A DNA stretch of 64,000 bases, taken from the NCBI GenBank assembly GCA_050732695.1, contig JBOHRL010000121.1, positions 1 to 64,000 on the forward strand. The letters are read 5' to 3'. Both the position numbers and the translations under genes were made by a program. The number at the start of each line of letters is the position of its first letter. The first letter of the stretch is position 1. Origin of the DNA: JBFFZF01 sp050732695. GTDB lineage: Bacteria > Gemmatimonadota > Gemmatimonadetes > Longimicrobiales > RSA9. The notes under the pieces were generated by a model that searched no databases, had not been told where the DNA came from, and saw nothing but the letters and a program-made list of their open reading frames with translations. Of this stretch, positions 26,219 through 35,109 are shown in pieces.

Positions 26219-27250
26219 ATGGCTGGCCTTCGCCGGGTTGGATCGGGTAGATTCGCTGCCATGACAGCGGACGACACAGCGCTATCAGAAGGGATGCTGG
26301 ACAACGGGATCGCACCCACGCGGCAGCGGAACGCTGCGGGAGGCACAGGCTCGCCGGCTGATGTTTCGGAGACGCTCACGCTTCAGCTCGCGTACCGGCC
26401 ACCGTTCGACTGGTCGGGGATGATGGCGTTTCTGGGAATGCGTGCGATGCGGGGTGTTGAACGCGTGTGTGAGGACGCGTACCTCCGCACGGTTGAACTC
26501 GGCGAGCATCGCGGATGGATCCACGTCCGTCATGATATGAAGAAGCGTGTGCTGCTGGTGGAGTTCACGCATTCCCTCGCGCCTGTCCTGCCCGCGCTGT
26601 TGGGACGGCTGCGAGATCTCTTCGATCTGAGCGCACGTCCCGACGTGATCGCCGCCCACCTTTCGCGTGACGAGCGGCTGGCGGCCGGCGTTGCACGGAA
26701 TCCGGGCTTGCGCGTTCCGGGCGCGTTCGACGGCTTCGAGCTGGCGCTGCGCGCGATTCTGGGACAGCAGATCACGGTGAAAGCGGCAGCCACGCTGGCA
26801 GGTCGACTGGTCGAGGCGTTCGGCGAGCCCATTGCGACACCTCACCCCGGGCTGACCCGGCTGTGCCCCACGGCGGAGCGAGTGGCGGCCGCGGACGTCG
26901 AGGTGATCGGATCGCTCGGCATCGTACGGGCGCGCTCACAGTGCATGGTTGGCCTGGCTGGCGAAGTTGCGGCGGGCCGCCTGCGGTTGGAAGCGGGCGG
27001 CGATGCCGAAGCCACGGTCGACAAGCTCATCGGTCTGCCGGGCATCGGGCCGTGGACGGCGCAGTACATCGCGATGCGGGCCCTTCGTTGGCCGGACGCC
27101 TTTCCGAAGGAGGATGTCGCGCTGAGGAACCGTCTTGGCGGGGTGAGCCCGTCCGTCGCAGAGAAGTTGTCGCAGCCGTGGCGACCGTGGCGCAGCTATG
27201 CGACGCTGCACCTCTGGCACAGCCCGCCACGACCAGCGGTCCGATCATGA
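26219..27250 (+). CDS. alkA: DNA-3-methyladenine glycosylase (AlkA type)
   Basis: A 343-residue protein. The AlkA N-terminal domain (LTLQLAYRPPFDWSGMMAFLGMRAMRGVERV) is followed by the HhH-GPD glycosylase fold: FELALRAILGQQITVKAAATLAGRLVEAFGE, the helix-hairpin-helix KLIGLPGIGPWTAQYIAMRAL, and DAFPKEDVALRNRLGG with the catalytic Asp near residue 299. These are the AlkA features for removing alkylated bases. The C-terminus ends WRPWRSYATLHLWHS, again typical. The first ~45 residues are disordered; a start at 26261 (MTADDTALSEG) is equally possible. No ada gene is next to it. Confidence 0.93.
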   Translation: MAGLRRVGSGRFAAMTADDTALSEGMLDNGIAPTRQRNAAGGTGSPADVSETLTLQLAYRPPFDWSGMMAFLGMRAMRGVERVCEDAYLRTVELGEHRGWIHVRHDMKKRVLLVEFTHSLAPVLPALLGRLRDLFDLSARPDVIAAHLSRDERLAAGVARNPGLRVPGAFDGFELALRAILGQQITVKAAATLAGRLVEAFGEPIATPHPGLTRLCPTAERVAAADVEVIGSLGIVRARSQCMVGLAGEVAAGRLRLEAGGDAEATVDKLIGLPGIGPWTAQYIAMRALRWPDAFPKEDVALRNRLGGVSPSVAEKLSQPWRPWRSYATLHLWHSPPRPAVRS

Positions 27251-27274
27251 TTGGCGGTCACGGCCGCACAGGGC

Positions 27275-27721
27275 TCAGAACGGAAGGTCGTCGTCATCCG
27301 GTTCGAAGGGTGAACCTGCCGGCGAGGAAGTGGCCGGCTGGCGGCTGCGCCGGGGTCCTGACCCCTCGAATTCGCCGCCAGTCGAGGGACCGGCCGAACC
27401 GAGCATGACCATCTCGGTGACGCGAATATCGGTGAAGTAACGGACGTTGCCGTTGTCTTCGGACTGAGAGTACTCGATGCGGCCCTCGACGTAGAGGCGA
27501 TCGCCCTTGTGCACGTACTGCTCGACGACGTCGGCGAGGCGATCCCAGAAGTTGAGGCGGTGCCACTCGGTCTTTTCCTGTTGCTGGCCGGCGCGATCGG
27601 TCCAGGTCCGGTTCGTGGCGAGCGATACCTTGGCGACCTTGGTACCGGAAGGGATGACGCGGATCTCGGGATCGGAACCGACGTTGCCGATGAGCATGAC
27701 TTTGTTGAGCGAGCGACTCAT
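27275..27721 (-). CDS. ssb: Single-stranded DNA-binding protein
   Basis: A 148-residue Ssb. The OB fold begins MSRSLNKVMLIGNVGSDPEIRVIPSGTKVAKVSLATNRTW and continues with EKTEWHRLNFWDRLADVVEQYVHKGDRLYVEGRI. A short glycine/proline/serine linker leads to the acidic tip DDDDLPF, which binds partner proteins such as polymerase III chi, RecQ and PriA. Length is normal but the linker is short. The start is at the conserved MSRSLN; an upstream extension to 27775 is basic and non-conserved. It is convergent with alkA. Confidence 0.96.
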   Translation of the reverse strand: MSRSLNKVMLIGNVGSDPEIRVIPSGTKVAKVSLATNRTWTDRAGQQQEKTEWHRLNFWDRLADVVEQYVHKGDRLYVEGRIEYSQSEDNGNVRYFTDIRVTEMVMLGSAGPSTGGEFEGSGPRRSRQPATSSPAGSPFEPDDDDLPF

Positions 27722-27874
27722 GACGCGACCGCCTTTCCGTGAACGACGTTTCGCCAACGCAGTTGAAGATCGCACGGGGGACCGACAACGCGCGCGCGGC
27801 GTTCCTGTGGCAAAGTTAGGGCAGAAGCGGAGTCCCGTCCATGGCAGAGCGAAGCGTCGAAATGCGCGTTCTGG

Positions 27875-28735
27875 TTACGAGCGAGCGGCTGTCGCGGTCG
27901 AGGCGGCTTCGCGATACGCCTTCTGGAGCTGTCTCGCGATGGGGCCGGTGCGTCCATCGCCCACGGGCCGGCCGTCGAGGCGAGTGATCGGCAAGACCTC
28001 GGTTGTTGTTCCGGACAGGAAAAGTTCCTCGACTTCGTCGAGCCGGTCGAGAAAGATCGGTCCTTCGCGGATTGAAATGTCGAGACTGCGTGCGAGGTCG
28101 AGCACGAACCGTCGCGTGATGCCGCCGAGGATGTAGTTGCACTCGGGATAGGTCACGAGTTCGCCGGCCAGGACGCCGAGCAGATTCGAGTGCGATCCCT
28201 CGATGAGCACTCCATCGCGGACGAAGAGGGCCTCGAACGCGCCGGCCTCCCTGGCCTGCTGATTCGCGAGTACATTCGGCAGCAGTGCGATCGACTTGAT
28301 GTCGCAGCGGCCCCAGCGGGTGTCCGGTGAAGTCACGGCCGCCTGGCCCGTTTCGTATGTCTCGTCCGAATAGCGAGGATAGGGCTTCGCGGTGACGAAG
28401 ACCGTGGCCGGTGTGCCCGGCGGCGGGAACGCATGGCGGCGAGGTGCTGCGCCACGCGTGATCTGGATGTAGATGATGGCGTCATCATCCTGGAGCCCGT
28501 TCTCCGCGATGAGTCGGCTGGCGATGGCCGGCAGATCATCGGGAGCCGTCGTCTCGATGCGGATGGCGGCGAGCCCTCTGCGCAGCCGCGCGTAGTGAGG
28601 ATCCGCGAGAAACGGGCGGCCATCGTAAATGCGGATGACTTCGTAGATGCCATCAGCGAACAGGAATCCGCGGTCATCGACCGGGACGCGGGCTTCGGAC
28701 TGATCGATGAAGTTGCCGTCGAGGTAGACGAGCAT
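27875..28735 (-). CDS. dat: D-amino-acid aminotransferase (fold IV PLP enzyme)
   Basis: A 286-residue class IV aminotransferase. The start has a clear GGAGGAG site. Motifs: VYLDGNFIDQSEARVPVDDRGFLFADGIYEVIRIYDGRPF, and the PLP lysine Lys147 in WGRCDIKSIALLPNVLA. EGSHSNLLGV contacts the cofactor and the C-terminal EVEELFLSGTTTEVLPITRLDG closes the fold. The CDIKS..LLPN sequence favours D-alanine aminotransferase over branched-chain or aminodeoxychorismate lyase relatives. It makes D-glutamate/D-alanine interconversion for peptidoglycan. It is 127 bp downstream of the BtpA-like gene on the same strand. Confidence 0.92.
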   Translation of the reverse strand: MLVYLDGNFIDQSEARVPVDDRGFLFADGIYEVIRIYDGRPFLADPHYARLRRGLAAIRIETTAPDDLPAIASRLIAENGLQDDDAIIYIQITRGAAPRRHAFPPPGTPATVFVTAKPYPRYSDETYETGQAAVTSPDTRWGRCDIKSIALLPNVLANQQAREAGAFEALFVRDGVLIEGSHSNLLGVLAGELVTYPECNYILGGITRRFVLDLARSLDISIREGPIFLDRLDEVEELFLSGTTTEVLPITRLDGRPVGDGRTGPIARQLQKAYREAASTATAARS

Positions 28736-28861
28736 GTGCTCCTCCGTGTGATGCGCGGCAGGATAGCCGGGTCGGGCCGGGACGGAAAGTGGCAGCGGCG
28801 CGTCTTCGGGAACGCGATACTCGCTTCAGGTCGGGCCGCGGAGAAAAGTGGCAGCGGCCGG

Positions 28862-29671
28862 TCAGGTGCGGCTGGCGATCGAGAGGAGGCGCTGGGCGCG
28901 GTCCGGGTCGATGCCACGGCCCGCAGTTCCACCGTGGCAGAGCGCGCTGCCGACGATGGCGCCATCGACGAGCGGCAGGAGCGAACCGATGTTGTGTTCG
29001 TCGAGGCCGCTGCCGATCCAGATGCGTGCATCGGTCACCGCTTCGCGAACGGCGAGGATGCGGTCGGGCCCGGTTGGCAGACCGGTCGCCGGTCCGGACA
29101 CGATGAGCGCATCGGCCCGGCCTCGCCGCCATGCATCGCGAGCAGCGGATCTGATGTCCGAGCCCGGCGGCATGAATGCGTGTTTCACTGCGACATCGGC
29201 GAGGATTGCACACCGGAGGCCGAGCCGCCGGCGCGATCGCAACGTTTCGTGCGCACGGCCCTCGATCCAACCCTGGTCCGCGAGAACAGCGCCGGTGTGA
29301 ACGTTCACGCGGATGAACGCGGCGCCTGTCGCTGCGACAATGGCGAGCGCCGCTGCTGCATCGTTTCGCAACACGTTGATCCCGATCGGGACCGCGGAGG
29401 CGCGCCGGACATGATCGACTGCGACGGTCATGGCTGCAATGGTTTCCGGCGGAACCCGCCCCTTGAAGAACGGGACGTCACCATAGTTCTCGACGATCAT
29501 GCCATGAACGCCGGCCGCGGTCAGGGCAGCGGCGTCGGCGAGCGCTGCATCCAGCACAGCGTTCATGGAGCCCGCCCATGCCGGCGCACCCGGCAGCGAG
29601 TGCAGGTGAACCATTCCCACGATCGGTCGTGCAACTCCAAACAGCGTATCGAGTGCGATCCGCTCGATCAT
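28862..29671 (-). CDS. BtpA/SgcQ-family TIM-barrel protein
   Basis: A 269-residue protein. Family signatures: PIVGMVHLHSLPGAPAWAGSM at the start, GMIVENYGDVPF and VPIGINVLRNDAAAALAIVAATGAAFIRVNVHTGAV, then DVAVKHAFMPPGSDI and the late phosphate-site strand IWIGSGLDEHNI. BtpA was linked to photosystem I stability in cyanobacteria; related SgcQ proteins are thought to act on sugar phosphates or nucleosides, so the biochemical role is open. It is unlikely to be photosynthetic here. It is transcribed ahead of dat. Confidence 0.88.
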   Translation of the reverse strand: MIERIALDTLFGVARPIVGMVHLHSLPGAPAWAGSMNAVLDAALADAAALTAAGVHGMIVENYGDVPFFKGRVPPETIAAMTVAVDHVRRASAVPIGINVLRNDAAAALAIVAATGAAFIRVNVHTGAVLADQGWIEGRAHETLRSRRRLGLRCAILADVAVKHAFMPPGSDIRSAARDAWRRGRADALIVSGPATGLPTGPDRILAVREAVTDARIWIGSGLDEHNIGSLLPLVDGAIVGSALCHGGTAGRGIDPDRAQRLLSIASRT

Positions 29672-29841
29672 CTTCCGAATCCCGGCGATTCGACTTGCGT
29701 CCTGTAGAACCTGGGTTGTGCGCGAGGAAGCGTATCAGCAGGGTGATGACATGTCGATGGCTCCGCACAGCCGCCAACGCCAGAGGTGAGTCTGCCTGAA
29801 GACGGTGTTGCACGCCATCGAAAGCGAACGAGCCAGCGACG

Positions 29842-32646
29842 ATGCGCTTCAAGGCGCCGATTCCTTGCCCTACGCGAGGCCGGGCCGCAGGTTGCGGCGC
29901 AATGAAGGATCGCGGCGCATTGTCGCGCGTGCCGACGCACGTGCACCTGCTGGACAACGGGCTGACCGTTGTCGTGCGTGAGGACCGGAGTGCACCGGTC
30001 GTCGCGATCGTGACGCGTGTCGGCGTCGGCTATCTCGATGAGCCGGACGATGTCACGGGGATCAGTCACGTCCTCGAGCACATGTTCTTCAAGGGCACAC
30101 CATCGCGCGGGCCCGGTGAGCTGAGTCGCGAGACCAGGGCAGCCGGCGGGATCCTGAACGCGGCCACGTCCTACGAACGAACGCTTTACCACACCGTCCT
30201 GCCATCATCCTCGCTCGAGCAGGGCATCGCGCTGCAATCGGACGCGCTTCTCCATGCTCGGATTGACGGCGATGAACTCGCGCGCGAGCTGCGTGTCATC
30301 ATCCAGGAAGCAAAGCGGAAACTTGATTCTCCGCACGCGGTCGCCCAGGAAACGCTGTACGAGACCATGTTCGATGCACACCGGCTGCGGCGCTGGCGAG
30401 TCGGCACGGAAGCAGGGCTGGCGCGACTGACGCGAGACGATGTATTCGCGTGGTACCGGCGCACCTATCGTCCGGACCGGATCGTACTCTCGATTGCGGG
30501 TGATGTCGATGTTGCGCATGTCCTGCCACTCATACAACGCTCGTACGGCGGTCTGGACGCAGACGGCGATGCTCCCCCGCCCGGTCCGCAGGAACCGGAA
30601 CGAACGGGTTTCCGTTTTCGCGAATCGGGTGGCGACGTGCAACGCGCCTACATCGAGTGGGGCTGGCGTACGCCGGGCCTGCTTCACGATGACACAGCCG
30701 CACTCGATGTCCTCGCCGTCGTGCACGGCCAGGGCCGGGCCTCCCGCCTGTACAGAGGGGTGCGAGACACGGGTCTCGCGAGCGAAGTCGGGGCGAGGAA
30801 CGGCACGCAGCAGGAAATCGGTGTGTACGGCGCGAGTTCGGTCACACAGCCGGGTTCCGTGATCGAAACGCTGAAGGCGATGGCCCCGCTCCTGAACGGT
30901 GCGCGCGACCTGGAACTGCGCGAAGCCGAAATCGAACGCGCGAAACGGATCACGGAAGCGAGGATCCTGCGCATCCTCGAGACCGCGCAGGGTCAGGCGA
31001 CGCTGGCCGCCGAATGGCAGGCAATGGGCGACTGGCGGCTTGCCGAAACGTACCTGGATCGCGTCCTCGCGACCCGGATCGACGATGTCGAGCGCGTCGC
31101 TGCACGCTGGCTGGCGCCCGACAGCGCGACGGTCTACGTGTATCGGCCCGCCCACACGCCCGTCGACTGGGCGGCGGACCGGTTGCGCGAAACGCTGTTC
31201 AACGGAAGCGCGTCGCCGCTTCCGGTTTCGAGCGTTACGCACGTTGCGCCCGCCACGAGCCGGCGCGCGCAGCGGGTCGAGTGCGCGCCCGTCGAGGACG
31301 ACGTATACAGCTGCACGATCGGCGAATCCGCGCACATCGTCATCCAGCCGCGCCATGCATCGCCGCTCGTCACCATCGGGATTGTGTTCCGAGGTGGATC
31401 GAATGAGGAATTGGCGACAGAAAGCGGATGGACGGGGCTCATGGCGAGGACCGCGCTGCGCGGAACGCACCGGCGCGATGCCGTGGGCATTGCCGAGGCA
31501 GCCGAATCGTTGGGCGGCTCGATCACGCCATCGGTCGATGCCGATGCATTCGACTGGGCGATTGCAGTGCCATCGCGCCACCTGCGCGCGAGTCTCGAAC
31601 TGCTGGCCGATGTCGTGTTCGAACCCACGTTCGACGCCGCACAGGTCGAGACCGAGCGCAAAGCCGCGCTCGCCCGACTCGTAGAGCTGCGCGACGACAT
31701 GGTCGGCTATCCGCTGCGGCTCGCACTCGAAACCGCATTCGCTGGCCACACTTACGGCCATACCATCGAGGAAACAGAAGCGGCCACCGGCGCCGTAACG
31801 GCGGATGCACTGCGCCTGAGACACGCCTCCCTCGTCGCGAACGGCGAACCATGGCTCTTCGTCGCCGGCGATATCGATCCGGATGAGGTTGTCGCTCTCG
31901 CGGCTCGAGTGCTTGCGGTTCGAGCAGACGGAGCGAAAGCGCACGCAGGCTCCGGCTGGTTCCGCGCAGGACAGGAGGTCCGCGCAGACACGGGCTCGTT
32001 CCGCGCAGGTCAAACGGCCGGCGCGGGTGAGGGATCAGAGCGGGCCGATGCAGCAGCAGCGGAGGCGGCACGGTGGCCAGCGCACGCGAGAGAACGCACG
32101 GTCGAGCGACAGACCGCTCAGTCGGCGATCGCGATTGCGTTCCCCGGCCCGACGCGCAATGACCCGGATGCGCTTGCCCTCCGCGTCTTCGCGCATGCGA
32201 TCGGTGGAGGTGGCGGTGCACTCTTCGAAGAGTTGCGCAGCCGGCGGTCGCTCGCGTACTCGGTTTCCGCGTTCCCGATGGCGCGACAGCTGGGCGGCGC
32301 ATTCATCGGCTACATAGCGACCTCGCCGGAGCGGGCGGCCGAGGCGCACAGCGGGCTCATCGGTGAACTGGCGCGGCTCGCGGCAGAACCGCTTGCCGAG
32401 ACGGATCTCGAGCGGGCGCGACGGTTCACAATCGGTGCGCGGCAGATCCAGACACAGACGAACAGCGCGCGGCTTGGTCTGCTTGCAGGGGCGCTCATGC
32501 TCGGCCGCGGCCTGGACGAGATCCGCGATTTCGACGAGCGGGTGTACGCTCTGACGCCGTCGTCCGTCCGCGATGCCGCTGCCCGGTGGATCGACCCGGC
32601 TCGCGTCGTGACCGGCCTTGTCCGCGGCACCGGCGGCTCCCGTTGA
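29842..32646 (+). CDS. Double-domain M16 zinc peptidase with low-complexity insert
   Basis: A 934-residue protein made of two M16 halves. The first is active: the inverted zinc motif HVLEH is at residues 76-80 with MFFKGTPSRG, and a further Glu lies near IIQEAKRKLDSP. The second half (about 490-934) lacks the zinc motif (ESGWTGLMARTAL), as expected for the structural half. Between about 690 and 750 there is a Gly/Ala/Arg-rich insert with a short repeat (FRAGQEVRADTGSFRAGQTAG). No clear signal peptide exists; ATG at 29902 (MKDRGALSRVPTHVHLL) is an alternative start. Substrate unknown, probably peptides in cytoplasm or periplasm. Confidence 0.92.
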   Translation: MRFKAPIPCPTRGRAAGCGAMKDRGALSRVPTHVHLLDNGLTVVVREDRSAPVVAIVTRVGVGYLDEPDDVTGISHVLEHMFFKGTPSRGPGELSRETRAAGGILNAATSYERTLYHTVLPSSSLEQGIALQSDALLHARIDGDELARELRVIIQEAKRKLDSPHAVAQETLYETMFDAHRLRRWRVGTEAGLARLTRDDVFAWYRRTYRPDRIVLSIAGDVDVAHVLPLIQRSYGGLDADGDAPPPGPQEPERTGFRFRESGGDVQRAYIEWGWRTPGLLHDDTAALDVLAVVHGQGRASRLYRGVRDTGLASEVGARNGTQQEIGVYGASSVTQPGSVIETLKAMAPLLNGARDLELREAEIERAKRITEARILRILETAQGQATLAAEWQAMGDWRLAETYLDRVLATRIDDVERVAARWLAPDSATVYVYRPAHTPVDWAADRLRETLFNGSASPLPVSSVTHVAPATSRRAQRVECAPVEDDVYSCTIGESAHIVIQPRHASPLVTIGIVFRGGSNEELATESGWTGLMARTALRGTHRRDAVGIAEAAESLGGSITPSVDADAFDWAIAVPSRHLRASLELLADVVFEPTFDAAQVETERKAALARLVELRDDMVGYPLRLALETAFAGHTYGHTIEETEAATGAVTADALRLRHASLVANGEPWLFVAGDIDPDEVVALAARVLAVRADGAKAHAGSGWFRAGQEVRADTGSFRAGQTAGAGEGSERADAAAAEAARWPAHARERTVERQTAQSAIAIAFPGPTRNDPDALALRVFAHAIGGGGGALFEELRSRRSLAYSVSAFPMARQLGGAFIGYIATSPERAAEAHSGLIGELARLAAEPLAETDLERARRFTIGARQIQTQTNSARLGLLAGALMLGRGLDEIRDFDERVYALTPSSVRDAAARWIDPARVVTGLVRGTGGSR

Positions 32647-32671
32647 CACCTCGACAACCGGCAGATTCCCG

Positions 32672-33454
32672 ATGAAGAACCAGTATCTCGATGTGAGCAT
32701 CGCCGATGCCATTGCGCTCGTCCGCATCAACCGGCCCGACAAGCTCAACGCGTTGAATGCGGGGCTGATCGATGAAATGGATCGCACGTTCATTGCGCTG
32801 CGCGATGACGCGACCGTGCGAGGTCTGCTGCTGACCGGTGCCGGTGAGAAGGCATTTGTCGCGGGCGCCGATATCGCCGAGTTATCACGGATGGGCCCCA
32901 TCGACGGCATCGCGGTTTCGCGCAGGGGACAACGCGCTTTTCGCACGCTCGAGACCATGCCCAAGCCCGTGATTGCGGCCGTCAACGGGTTCGCCCTTGG
33001 CGGTGGCCTCGAGCTGGCGCTCGCCTGCCATCTGCGCACCGCTTCCAGCAGGGCAAGGTTCGGATTGCCGGAGGTCAAACTGGGAATCATCCCCGGGTAC
33101 GGCGGCACCGTTCGCCTGCCGCGGCTCGTCGGCCGGGGCCGCGCCCTCGAACTCATTCTGACTGGCGAGATGATCGACGCAAGGGAGGCACTCCGCATCG
33201 GATTGATCAACCGGGTCCATGAACCCGATGCATTGCTCGACGAGACGCGGACACTGCTTGGAAAGATCATCGCCAACGGACCCATCGCACTGGCCCTCGC
33301 CCTCGAATCCGTCGATCACGCGGCGGGCACCCATATTGACGATGCGCTCCGCTTCGAGTCGGACCTCTTCGGCCTCCTCGCCTCGACCGAGGATATGCGT
33401 GAGGGCATGAAGGCATTTCTCGAGAAGCGAGCCCCCGCTTTCCGTGGGCTTTGA
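32672..33454 (+). CDS. Enoyl-CoA hydratase/isomerase (crotonase)
   Basis: A 260-residue crotonase. The CoA oxyanion-hole regions are AFVAGADIAELSRMG and NGFALGGGLELALACHLRTAS; the catalytic Glu pair is Glu114 (GGGLE) and Glu134 (FGLPEV). They match the two glutamates of classical enoyl-CoA hydratase. The end shows KAFLEKRAPAFRGL as in short-chain crotonases. The ATG at 32672 gives the family length; a TTG at 32618 would overlap the peptidase gene. It supplies the hydration step between acyl-CoA dehydrogenase and 3-hydroxyacyl-CoA dehydrogenase (20.3 kb). Confidence 0.93.
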   Translation: MKNQYLDVSIADAIALVRINRPDKLNALNAGLIDEMDRTFIALRDDATVRGLLLTGAGEKAFVAGADIAELSRMGPIDGIAVSRRGQRAFRTLETMPKPVIAAVNGFALGGGLELALACHLRTASSRARFGLPEVKLGIIPGYGGTVRLPRLVGRGRALELILTGEMIDAREALRIGLINRVHEPDALLDETRTLLGKIIANGPIALALALESVDHAAGTHIDDALRFESDLFGLLASTEDMREGMKAFLEKRAPAFRGL

Positions 33455-33598
33455 AACGCGCGCCTGTCGCGGCCGAGCGGCAGCAAAGGAGCGATGCTGC
33501 GCGGTGGCCGAGCAGTCAGCGCAAGGCGGAAAGCGGTCACACGCGGGGCGGGCGTCGCTTCCCGCGCGCGCGCGCGTGTGTTAGATTATGCTGTCCCG

Positions 33599-34756
33599 AT
33601 GACCGGCTCCGCCCCAGCGTTGGCATGTCGGCAGCTTCGACTCCGCGATTTCCGGAACTTCACGGACGTCGAGTTCGACGTTCCGGCCACGGGCGTGGCG
33701 ATCATCGGGGAGAACGGGTCCGGGAAGACCAACCTGCTTGAAGCGATCTACTATCTCGAGATCTTCCGATCCCTGCGCGGCTCGCCCGACGAGCAGCTCA
33801 TCCGATTTGGCGCGGATGTGTTCCATCTGCGCGGGCGGTTCGAAGCATTGCCGGGCGAGCCTGAGCTCGAGGTCACGGCGGCATACGATTCGAAGAGCCG
33901 GATCAAACGGGTCACCGTCGACGGCACACAACCTGACCGGCTGGGCGATGCGGTCGGCCGCGTCCGTGCCGTCGTGTTCTCGCCATCCGATCTCGCGATC
34001 GTTGCGGGGCCGCCGGCCGAACGTCGAAGGTTCCTCGACATCGTGCTCTCGGTCAATGTGCCCGGTCACCTCGCGGCACTGCAACATTATCGCCATGCGC
34101 TGCGACAGCGTAACGCGATCCTGCGGGCGGGCGGATCGAACGAAGTGCTGGAGGCGTGGGATGCACCTCTGGTCAATGCTGGTGCCCGCATCCTGGCCGA
34201 ACGTGCACAGTGGGTCGCCACGTGGGCCACAGAGTTCGAGCGGCGCGCGTGTCGTGTGGGCGGCGGCGCGGGCCCGCGCATCGCGTACCGGCCGGGCGTA
34301 CCCTTGACCGATGCGACGCGCGAGGGCGCACGCAGCACGTTCCATACGGAACTCGAACGCGTCCGGATGCGCGAACGCGAGCGCGGCACCACACTGGTGG
34401 GCCCGCACCGCGACGATATCGCGATCCTGACAGACTCGCCGGATGGTGAGGTCGATCTGCGCAATTTCGGATCAGCGGGTCAGATGCGGACAGCGGCCAT
34501 TGCACTGCGCATGGTCGAGGCGGAGACGGCACGGTGCGGAAAGGGTGCACCGATCCTGCTGCTCGATGACGTTTTCGCGGAACTGGATGCGGGACGGACG
34601 CGACGGATCCTCGAACTGCTGGAGGACGAAGGCCACGGCCAGGTCGTGCTCACGGTACCGAAAGAAACGGATCTGCTCGCCGGCGCAGGCGGCGGCGCCG
34701 ACTTCGTTGCAGCGCTGCCGCGCTGGCGCATTGCGGCGGGACGCGTCGAGACGTGA
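33599..34756 (+). CDS. recF: DNA replication/repair protein RecF
   Basis: A 385-residue RecF. Walker A is GENGSGKTNLLEAIYYL, and the ABC-type regions later read TTLVGPHRDDI and the Walker B LLLDDVFAELDAGR, with the signature-like FGSAGQMRTAAIALRMVEAE between. This SMC-like ATPase loads RecA at gaps with RecO and RecR. The start at MTGSAPALACRQLRLRDF is the usual N-terminus; the earlier open frame from 33494 is non-coding. It overlaps the next gene by 4 nt (GTGA). The recF-dciA-gyrB order is often seen near replication origins, but dnaA and dnaN are not adjacent here. Confidence 0.95.
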   Translation: MTGSAPALACRQLRLRDFRNFTDVEFDVPATGVAIIGENGSGKTNLLEAIYYLEIFRSLRGSPDEQLIRFGADVFHLRGRFEALPGEPELEVTAAYDSKSRIKRVTVDGTQPDRLGDAVGRVRAVVFSPSDLAIVAGPPAERRRFLDIVLSVNVPGHLAALQHYRHALRQRNAILRAGGSNEVLEAWDAPLVNAGARILAERAQWVATWATEFERRACRVGGGAGPRIAYRPGVPLTDATREGARSTFHTELERVRMRERERGTTLVGPHRDDIAILTDSPDGEVDLRNFGSAGQMRTAAIALRMVEAETARCGKGAPILLLDDVFAELDAGRTRRILELLEDEGHGQVVLTVPKETDLLAGAGGGADFVAALPRWRIAAGRVET

Positions 34757-35109
34757 ACGCCGCAAACGACGGTGATGCGCGCGAACGGCGCCGTTTCGCG
34801 CGGGTCAGTGATGTGCTGTCGAGCTGGCTGGCCCGATCGGGCGTCGGCGAGCGCCTCGAGGAAGCGGGCATCGTGCCCGAATGGGCCGAGCGAGTCGGGC
34901 CGAATATCGCCGCAGTGACAACGCCGCTGCGCGTATCGCGAGGGACACTCGTCGTGGCCGTGCGCTCGAGTGCATGGCTCATGGAGCTGCACATGATGGA
35001 GCGCGAAATCGTTCGTCGGCTGAATGACGGGCGGGAGAAAGGCCGGGTCGATCGGATCCGGTTCATGATGGCAGGTGAAAGCGGTTCACCATCACGCGGG
35101 GGACCATGA
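34753..35109 (+). CDS. DciA-like (DUF721) protein
   Basis: A 118-residue protein with the DUF721/DciA core: RVSDVLSSWLARSGVGERLEEAGIVPEWAERVGPNIAAVTTPLRVSRGTLVVAVRSSAWLMELHMMEREIVRRLNDG. Family members act as helicase-loading or operator proteins for DnaB in bacteria lacking DnaC. The start is GTG overlapping recF, and the stop overlaps gyrB by ATGA, so the three genes are co-translated. The C-terminus is short, ending GSPSRGGP. Function is by family, not shown here. Confidence 0.88.
   Translation: MNAANDGDARERRRFARVSDVLSSWLARSGVGERLEEAGIVPEWAERVGPNIAAVTTPLRVSRGTLVVAVRSSAWLMELHMMEREIVRRLNDGREKGRVDRIRFMMAGESGSPSRGGP

Noticed and set aside
30205..32013. 602-residue open frame on the minus strand
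   Set aside because: Antisense to the M16 peptidase; a side effect of high GC and codon position bias.
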